From Actinomycetales bacterium (GTDB lineage Bacteria > Actinomycetota > Actinomycetes > Mycobacteriales > Mycobacteriaceae): a stretch of DNA of 7,569 nucleotides. The notes under the pieces were generated by a model. The model searched no databases. It was not told the origin of the DNA and worked only from the letters and a program-made list of their open reading frames with translations. The translations under genes were made by a program, and so were the position numbers. The DNA lies in contig DUTZ01000014.1 of NCBI GenBank assembly GCA_012841845.1, forward strand, positions 1-7,569. The letters are read 5' to 3'. Positions 4,343-7,569 of the stretch are shown here, in pieces (within the stretch, counting starts at the first letter, position 1; each line of letters starts with the position of its first letter).

Positions 4343-5235
4343 GTGTGCACCTGCGGACGGACGACCATGACGGGGCACGGGGAGGCCTGGAGGAGGGCCC
4401 GGCTGGTGGAGCCGAGGACCATGCCGGTGAAGCCGCCGCGGCCGTGGGAGCCCACCACGACGAGCTGGGCGCCCTCGGACTGCTCGACCAGCGCGCGGAC
4501 GGCCCGGTCGCGCGTCACGACGCGCTCGACCGTGACGTCGGGGTAGCGGCTGGAGAAGCCGGCGAGCCGCTCGGCGAGGGTCTGCATCTGCTGCTCCTCG
4601 AGCTGCTGCCAGTCGTCCTCGGTGAGCGCGATGCCGGCGGCCGCGGCCTGGACCTGCGGGTCCATCCACGTGTGGACGGCGACGAGGCGGGTGTTCCGGG
4701 CCGAGGCCTCGGCAAAGGCCCACTCGGTGGCCTTGGCGCTGATCTCGGAGCCGTCGATGCCCACCACGACGGGGCCGGACTGGTCGAGGTCGTCCGTGTC
4801 CTCGCGGGTCACCACGACGGGGCAGTAGGCGTGGCTGGCGACGGCGGCGGAGACGGAGCCGAGCACCATCCCCTTGATGCCGCCCAGGCCGCGGGAGCCC
4901 AGGACGACGACCTTCGCCGAGCGCGAGTAGTCGATGAGGACCTGGGCGGGGTTGCCCTCCACCACGGCGTGGGAGACCTGCAGATCCGGGGAGATCTTGC
5001 GGGCGGTCTCCACCGCCTTGTCGATGATGGGCATGCACTCCTTCTCCAGCTCGTCGTAGACGGGCTGGGGCGGGACCATGCCCTCGGCGAAGAGTGCGGC
5101 GGGCATCGAGTACGTGGTCACCACCACGAGCGGGATGCGGCGCTTGGCGGCGGTGTTGGCGGCGTATGCGACGGCGCCGATCGACGCATCGGAGCCGTCC
5201 ACACCCACGACGACGGAGTTCTCCAGGGAAGCCAT
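4339..5235 (-). CDS. Tandem-domain universal stress protein
   Basis: A cytoplasmic ATP-binding-type USP of 298 aa with two UspA domains, the layout of mycobacterial Rv2623-like proteins. Domain 1 is about residues 7-144 and domain 2 about 155-292. Each begins with a strand and an Asp (VVVGVDGS at 8-15; VVVGIDGS at 156-163) and each has the ATP motif G-2x-G-9x-G-S: Gly113/Gly116/Gly126-Ser127 in GSRGLGGIKGMVLGS, and Gly262/Gly265/Gly275-Ser276 in GSHGRGGFTGMVLGS. Both sites look intact. Such proteins are tied to dormancy, redox and starvation responses. The start ATG 5235 is 6 nt after a TACCCT -10 box and has no Shine-Dalgarno sequence, so the mRNA is probably leaderless. It leads a coupled operon with the GNAT and PRC-barrel genes. 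Confidence 0.95.
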   Translation of the reverse strand: MASLENSVVVGVDGSDASIGAVAYAANTAAKRRIPLVVVTTYSMPAALFAEGMVPPQPVYDELEKECMPIIDKAVETARKISPDLQVSHAVVEGNPAQVLIDYSRSAKVVVLGSRGLGGIKGMVLGSVSAAVASHAYCPVVVTREDTDDLDQSGPVVVGIDGSEISAKATEWAFAEASARNTRLVAVHTWMDPQVQAAAAGIALTEDDWQQLEEQQMQTLAERLAGFSSRYPDVTVERVVTRDRAVRALVEQSEGAQLVVVGSHGRGGFTGMVLGSTSRALLQASPCPVMVVRPQVHT

Positions 5236-5241
5236 ACCCCG

Positions 5242-5247
5242 AGGGTA
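5242..5247 (-). promoter_or_regulatory. Putative -10 box (TACCCT) of the USP-GNAT-PRC operon
   Basis: TACCCT on the minus strand is followed by 6 nt (CGGGGT) and then ATG 5235, which is leaderless geometry. A small hairpin (CCGGA/TCCGG, 5251-5265) lies just upstream, where a -35 spacer would be. No -35 consensus is seen. Confidence 0.55.
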
Positions 5248-5250
5248 CCG

Positions 5251-5265
5251 CCGGAGGGGGTCCGG
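5251..5265 (-). terminator. Short hairpin after the 39-aa ORF, weak
   Basis: CCGGA (5251-5255), a GGGGG loop and TCCGG (5261-5265) follow the stop at 5268 within 3 nt. With a 5-bp stem and no U-run it may only slow polymerase, so read-through into the USP operon is possible. Confidence 0.25.
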
Positions 5266-5267
5266 GG

Positions 5268-5387
5268 TCAGAGATCCTCGGGGAAGGGGGCGTTGGCCGG
5301 GTAGGCCAGATTGAAGCTGCCCTGGAACGCCGGCAGGATGCCGCGGCCGGGGCCGAAGAGGAAGAAGTCGACGACGGCTTCGATCAT
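5268..5387 (-). CDS. Unrecognised 39-aa miniprotein
   Basis: A short ORF from ATG 5387 to TGA 5268-5270. AGGAG lies 5 nt before the ATG (5393-5397), a strong Shine-Dalgarno sequence. Nearly every third codon position is G or C (exceptions are a GAA, an AAT and a GAT), as in the real genes around it. The product has an aromatic, hydrophobic N-terminal half (EAVVDFFLFGPGRGILPAF), then QGSFNLAYPANAPF and an acidic end, PEDL. The hydrophobic part is broken by GPGRG, so a single membrane helix is not clear; peripheral membrane or protein binding is possible. I do not recognise the family. It sits just upstream of the USP operon in the same direction (32 bp gap, holding the USP promoter) and back to back with the pseudouridine synthase. 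The longer frame-open stretch upstream lies antisense to that gene and is not coding. Confidence 0.68.
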   Translation of the reverse strand: MIEAVVDFFLFGPGRGILPAFQGSFNLAYPANAPFPEDL

Positions 5388-5409
5388 GGGTGCTCCTGTG
5401 GCGTGAGTG

Positions 5410-5420
5410 GCGATAATCGC
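5410..5420. promoter_or_regulatory. Perfect short palindrome in the 39-aa ORF leader
   Basis: GCGAT-A-ATCGC is a perfect 5-bp inverted repeat in one of the few AT-containing patches of the window. It lies about 23 bp upstream of ATG 5387 and downstream of the predicted -10 box. It could be an operator half-site pair; no regulator is identified. Confidence 0.3.
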
Positions 5421-5446
5421 GTTATGAGGTGGATGGGGCGCGTGTG

Positions 5447-5452
5447 AGTGTA
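5447..5452 (-). promoter_or_regulatory. Putative -10 box (TACACT) of the 39-aa ORF
   Basis: TACACT on the minus strand fits TANNNT. It predicts a start near 5440 and a leader of about 50 nt that carries the palindrome and Shine-Dalgarno sequence. CATAAC (5421-5426) is an alternative closer to the gene. Confidence 0.4.
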
Positions 5453-5462
5453 GCCGACCCGC

Positions 5463-5468
5463 TAGCCT
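5463..5468 (+). promoter_or_regulatory. Putative -10 box (TAGCCT) giving a leaderless pseudouridine synthase mRNA
   Basis: TAGCCT is followed by 6 nt (TCCTCC) and ATG 5475, with no Shine-Dalgarno sequence (the bases before ATG are pyrimidines). It is only 10 bp from the opposing -10 box at 5447-5452. Confidence 0.55.
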
Positions 5469-5474
5469 TCCTCC

Positions 5475-6455
5475 ATGCCGAATTCCCGAACCCGCGCCCG
5501 GCCGCTGCCCCTGCGCGAGGGCGTCGACCCGGTCCGGATCCGGCTGGCCGACCCGGGCCAGGGACCGCGCAGCATCCCCGAGGAGCTGCGCCGACGCTTC
5601 CCGGACCGGCGCGCCGAGCTCGACGCCGCGCTCGCGGCGGGCGAGGTCGTGACGGCCGACGGCACGCCCGTCACCGAGACCACGCGGCGTCACCGCGGGA
5701 TGGACGTCTGGACCTATCGCGCGCCCGAGCCCGAGATCCCGGTCCCCTTCGGGATCGACCTCCTCTACCGCGACGACCGCCTCGTCGTCGTCGACAAACC
5801 CCACCACCTCGCCACCACCCCCCGCGCCGGGCACGTCACCGAGACCGCGCTGGTCCGGCTGCGCCGGGACCTCGGCCTGGACGACCTCGCGCCCGCGCAC
5901 CGACTGGACCGGCTCACCGCCGGCGTCCTGCTCTTCACCGTGGACCCCGCCCACCGGGCCGCCTACCAGGACCTCTTCGCCGCCCGCCGGGTCCGCAAGA
6001 CCTACCTCGCCGTGGCGCCCGCGCCCGAGGGGACGCCGGAGGTGCGGGAGCGGTACAGCCGCATCGTCAAGACCCGCGGCGTGCTCCAGGCGACCGAGGG
6101 CGACGGCGAGCCCGACGCCCACTCGGTGATCCGGCTGCTTGCCACCCGGCCCGACCCGCGCCCCGGGCACGAGGGGGAGCGGCTCGGGCTCTACCGGCTC
6201 GAACCCACCACCGGCCGCACCCACCAGCTCCGCCTGCACATGAGCGTGCTGGGCACCCCGATCCTCGGCGACGACCTCTACCCCGAGGTCCGGACCGTCG
6301 CCCCCGGCGACTTCTCCGAGCCGCTGCAGCTCCTCGCCGAGTCGATCGCCTTCCTGGACCCGGTCGACGGCGAGGAGCGCACCTTCCACACCCGGCGCCG
6401 CCTGGACCACTGGCCGGACCCCGTGCCGGACCCCCTACCGGATCCGGGGGAGTAA
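5475..6455 (+). CDS. RluA-family RNA pseudouridine synthase
   Basis: A 326-aa cytoplasmic enzyme that isomerises uridine to pseudouridine in RNA, probably 23S rRNA or tRNA. The catalytic motif HRLDRLTAG (142-150) contains the essential Asp145. Other family landmarks are LLYRDDRLVVVDKPHHLATTP (start of the catalytic domain, about 97-116), YLAVAP after the active site, and GRTHQLRLHMSVLGTPILGDDLY (247-269), the conserved C-terminal RluA motif. Residues 1-90 form an N-terminal extension with an S4-like feel (IPEELRRRFPDRRAELDAALAAGEVVTADGTPV), as in many actinobacterial homologues. The target position cannot be read from sequence. The tail is a PDP-rich repeat. The start ATG 5475 is supported by a -10 box 6 nt upstream. 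It is monocistronic or weakly linked to the ABC genes 77 bp downstream. Confidence 0.94.
   Translation: MPNSRTRARPLPLREGVDPVRIRLADPGQGPRSIPEELRRRFPDRRAELDAALAAGEVVTADGTPVTETTRRHRGMDVWTYRAPEPEIPVPFGIDLLYRDDRLVVVDKPHHLATTPRAGHVTETALVRLRRDLGLDDLAPAHRLDRLTAGVLLFTVDPAHRAAYQDLFAARRVRKTYLAVAPAPEGTPEVRERYSRIVKTRGVLQATEGDGEPDAHSVIRLLATRPDPRPGHEGERLGLYRLEPTTGRTHQLRLHMSVLGTPILGDDLYPEVRTVAPGDFSEPLQLLAESIAFLDPVDGEERTFHTRRRLDHWPDPVPDPLPDPGE
6414..6449 (+). repeat. Three 12-nt tandem units coding the PDP tail of the pseudouridine synthase
   Basis: Units at 6414-6425, 6426-6437 and 6438-6449 read CCGGACCCC or CCGGATCCG plus a variable codon and encode PDPV-PDPL-PDPG. The third unit contains the perfect palindrome CCGGATCCGG (6438-6447). 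This suggests expansion of the gene end by slippage. Confidence 0.6.
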
Positions 6456-6456
6456 C

Positions 6457-6471
6457 CGGGGGAGATCCCCG
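6457..6471 (+). terminator. Short hairpin after the pseudouridine synthase, weak
   Basis: CGGGG (6457-6461), loop GAGAT and CCCCG (6467-6471) start 1 nt after the TAA stop. An alternative pairing uses CCGGGG (6456-6461) with CCCCGG (6475-6480). There is no U-run. Confidence 0.3.
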
Positions 6472-6495
6472 ATGCCCCGGCCGGGAGGCGTACGG

Positions 6496-6501
6496 CATTC
6501 T
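6496..6501 (+). promoter_or_regulatory. Possible -10 box (CATTCT) of the ABC transporter operon
   Basis: CATTCT lies in the only AT-containing part of the 77-bp gap and would start a leader of about 25 nt containing the GGGGGAG Shine-Dalgarno sequence (6523-6529) before ATG 6533. It lacks the first T of TANNNT, so confidence is low. Confidence 0.3.
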
Positions 6502-6532
6502 CATAGGCGACAGTCCACGACCGGGGGAGCCC

Positions 6533-7300
6533 ATGACCACGCAGGCCGAGACACCGCAGCCGGAGCACGACCGGGCGCACGCCGCCGACGCCACCGACCT
6601 CGTCATGACGTACGGGGAGGGCGAGACCGAGGTCAAGGCGCTGGACCGCGTCGACGCCTACTTCGAACGCGGCCGCTTCACCGCCATCATGGGCCCCTCC
6701 GGCTCCGGCAAGTCCACGCTCATGCACTGCATGGCCGGGCTCGACCGGCCCACCTCGGGCTCGGTGCGCATCGGCGACACCGAGATCGTGGGCCTGGCGG
6801 ACAAGGAGCTCACCGCACTGCGGCGCGACCGGATCGGGTTCGTCTTCCAGTCCTTCAACCTCGTGCCCACGCTCACGGCCGAGGAGAACATCACGCTCCC
6901 GCAGGACATCGCCGGCCACCCGATCGACCGGGCGTGGTTCGACGAGGTGATCGACCGGCTCGGCATCCGCGACCGGCTCTCGCACCGGCCGTCCGAGCTC
7001 TCCGGCGGGCAGCAGCAGCGCGTGGCCTGCGCCCGCGCCCTCGTGGGCCGGCCCGACATCATCTTCGGCGACGAGCCCACCGGCAACCTCGACTCCACCT
7101 CGTCGGCCGAGGTGCTGGCGATCCTGCGCAGCGCGGTGGACGACTTCGGGCAGACCGTCGTGATCGTCACCCACGACCCGCGCGCCGCCACCTACGCCGA
7201 CCGCGTCCTCCTGCTGGCCGACGGCCGGCTCGTCAGCGAGCTCGAGCACCCCACCGCGGACGACGTGCTCGACGCGCTGCGCCACCTCGAGGAGCTGTGA
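6533..7300 (+). CDS. ABC transporter ATP-binding protein (MacB/LolD-type)
   Basis: The 255-aa ATPase subunit of an FtsX-permease-type ABC system, acting at the cytoplasmic face of the membrane. All ATPase motifs are present: Walker A GPSGSGKST (54-62), Q-loop Gln106 in FVFQSFNLVPTLTAEENI, signature LSGGQQQR (156-163), Walker B IIFGDEPTGNLDS (176-188, catalytic Glu181) and H-loop His214 in VIVTHD. The FNLVPTLTAEEN and DEPTGNLD sequences are typical of the MacB/LolD/FtsE group that works with FtsX-like permeases. The first 20 residues are an unconserved polar, acidic leader. ATG 6533 is preceded by GGGGGAG; the open frame continues upstream but overlaps the pseudouridine synthase and is not coding there. 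The permease gene follows directly, so the pair forms an operon. The substrate is unknown: lipoprotein, peptide or envelope-stress roles are all possible. Confidence 0.95.
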   Translation: MTTQAETPQPEHDRAHAADATDLVMTYGEGETEVKALDRVDAYFERGRFTAIMGPSGSGKSTLMHCMAGLDRPTSGSVRIGDTEIVGLADKELTALRRDRIGFVFQSFNLVPTLTAEENITLPQDIAGHPIDRAWFDEVIDRLGIRDRLSHRPSELSGGQQQRVACARALVGRPDIIFGDEPTGNLDSTSSAEVLAILRSAVDDFGQTVVIVTHDPRAATYADRVLLLADGRLVSELEHPTADDVLDALRHLEEL

Positions 7301-7302
7301 CC

Positions 7303-7569
7303 GTGGCCGACACACGCACCGGGGGCGCGCGGTCGAGCTTCCGCGGCGCCGCCCGGCCCATGACCCGGGTGTCGCTGCGCAACATCGCCGCCCACAAGCT
7401 ACGCCTGGTCCTGTCGGTGCTGGCCGTGGTGCTGGGCACCGCCTTCGTCACCGGCTCCCTCGTCTTTACCGCCACCCTCAAGAGCACCTTCGACCGGCTG
7501 CTCGAGGAGGGCACCCAGGACCTGTCCGCGATGATCGAGCCGGCACCCGCCCCCGGGGCCGGCGAGGAC
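7303..7569 (+). CDS. FtsX-like ABC transporter permease (5' part only)
   Basis: The membrane subunit of the ABC system above; 89 codons are visible before the right edge. After a polar N-terminus comes MTRVSLRNIAAHKLRL (20-35), the usual amphipathic lead-in of MacB/FtsX-like permeases, then the first transmembrane helix VLSVLAVVLGTAFVTGSLVF (36-55), then the start of the large extracytoplasmic domain (TFDRLLEEGTQDLSAMIEP). Many actinobacterial members have about 800 or more residues with two FtsX domains; the rest is not visible. Two in-frame GTG starts compete: 7297, which overlaps the ATPase stop as GTGA, and 7303. GAGGAG (7289-7294) is 8 nt from 7303 but only 2 nt from 7297, so 7303 is preferred. 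Coupled translation with the ATPase is likely either way. Confidence 0.9.
   Translation, partial: MADTRTGGARSSFRGAARPMTRVSLRNIAAHKLRLVLSVLAVVLGTAFVTGSLVFTATLKSTFDRLLEEGTQDLSAMIEPAPAPGAGED

Noticed and set aside
3775..5304. 509-aa plus-strand open frame antisense to the USP operon
   Set aside because: His/Gly/Asp-rich mirror of the USP coding pattern; a known artefact of high-GC genes.
5388..6410. N-terminal extension of the 39-aa ORF into a 380-aa minus-strand frame
   Set aside because: The extension is antisense to the pseudouridine synthase and Gly/Val-rich. The Shine-Dalgarno sequence supports ATG 5387.
6278..7315. 345-aa minus-strand open frame antisense to the ABC ATPase
   Set aside because: No domain and off-frame composition; the plus-strand ATPase has every expected motif.
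1..7569. Mobile element, phage, CRISPR or defence island
   Set aside because: No transposase, integrase, terminal inverted repeats, regularly spaced repeats or defence-type genes are visible, and base composition is even throughout.

Overview
This is a very GC-rich window with strongly G/C-biased third codon positions. The gene families point to a mycolic-acid-type actinobacterium (Mycobacteriales): a DUF2020-type lipoprotein, a class E sortase, an MT0933/Rv0909-type antitoxin-like protein, a tandem universal stress protein, and several start codons 6-7 nt behind a TANNNT -10 box, as expected of leaderless transcripts. Dietzia or a close relative is my best guess, but the genus is inference. 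I found no tRNA, rRNA, IS element, CRISPR array or phage gene, and no gene-free stretch longer than about 160 bp. The region looks like chromosomal core or near-core DNA.

Layout. (1) 1-1204: a TetR-family regulator (minus strand, cut by the left edge) diverges from a DUF2020-like lipoprotein gene (plus), with closely packed divergent promoters. (2) 1232-2823: a minus-strand operon made of a second TetR regulator, a class E sortase (ATGA overlap) and a 51-aa single-pass membrane protein (3-nt gap). It converges on the lipoprotein gene. (3) 2851-3540: two small minus-strand stress-type genes, an MT0933-like protein with a Gly/Gln/Pro-rich tail and a GlsB/YeaQ-family membrane protein. Each is followed by a GC-rich hairpin. 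(4) 3702-5235: a tightly coupled minus-strand operon of a two-domain universal stress protein, a small GNAT-like acetyltransferase (GTGA overlap) and a PRC-barrel protein (TGATG overlap). (5) 5268-5387: an unrecognised 39-aa minus-strand ORF with a strong Shine-Dalgarno sequence, back to back with (6) an RluA-family pseudouridine synthase at 5475-6455 on the plus strand. (7) 6533-7569: a MacB/LolD-type ABC ATPase followed by the start of its FtsX-like permease, which runs off the right edge.

How the genes may work together. The 2.9-5.4 kb block looks like a general stress/envelope maintenance cluster (antitoxin-like protein, GlsB-like protein, USP, GNAT, PRC barrel, miniprotein). The sortase operon anchors surface proteins, but none of its substrates is encoded here. 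The clearest system-level candidates are the translationally coupled USP-GNAT-PRC trio, the TetR-coupled sortase/miniprotein operon and the 39-aa ORF. None of them is proven to be a new system.
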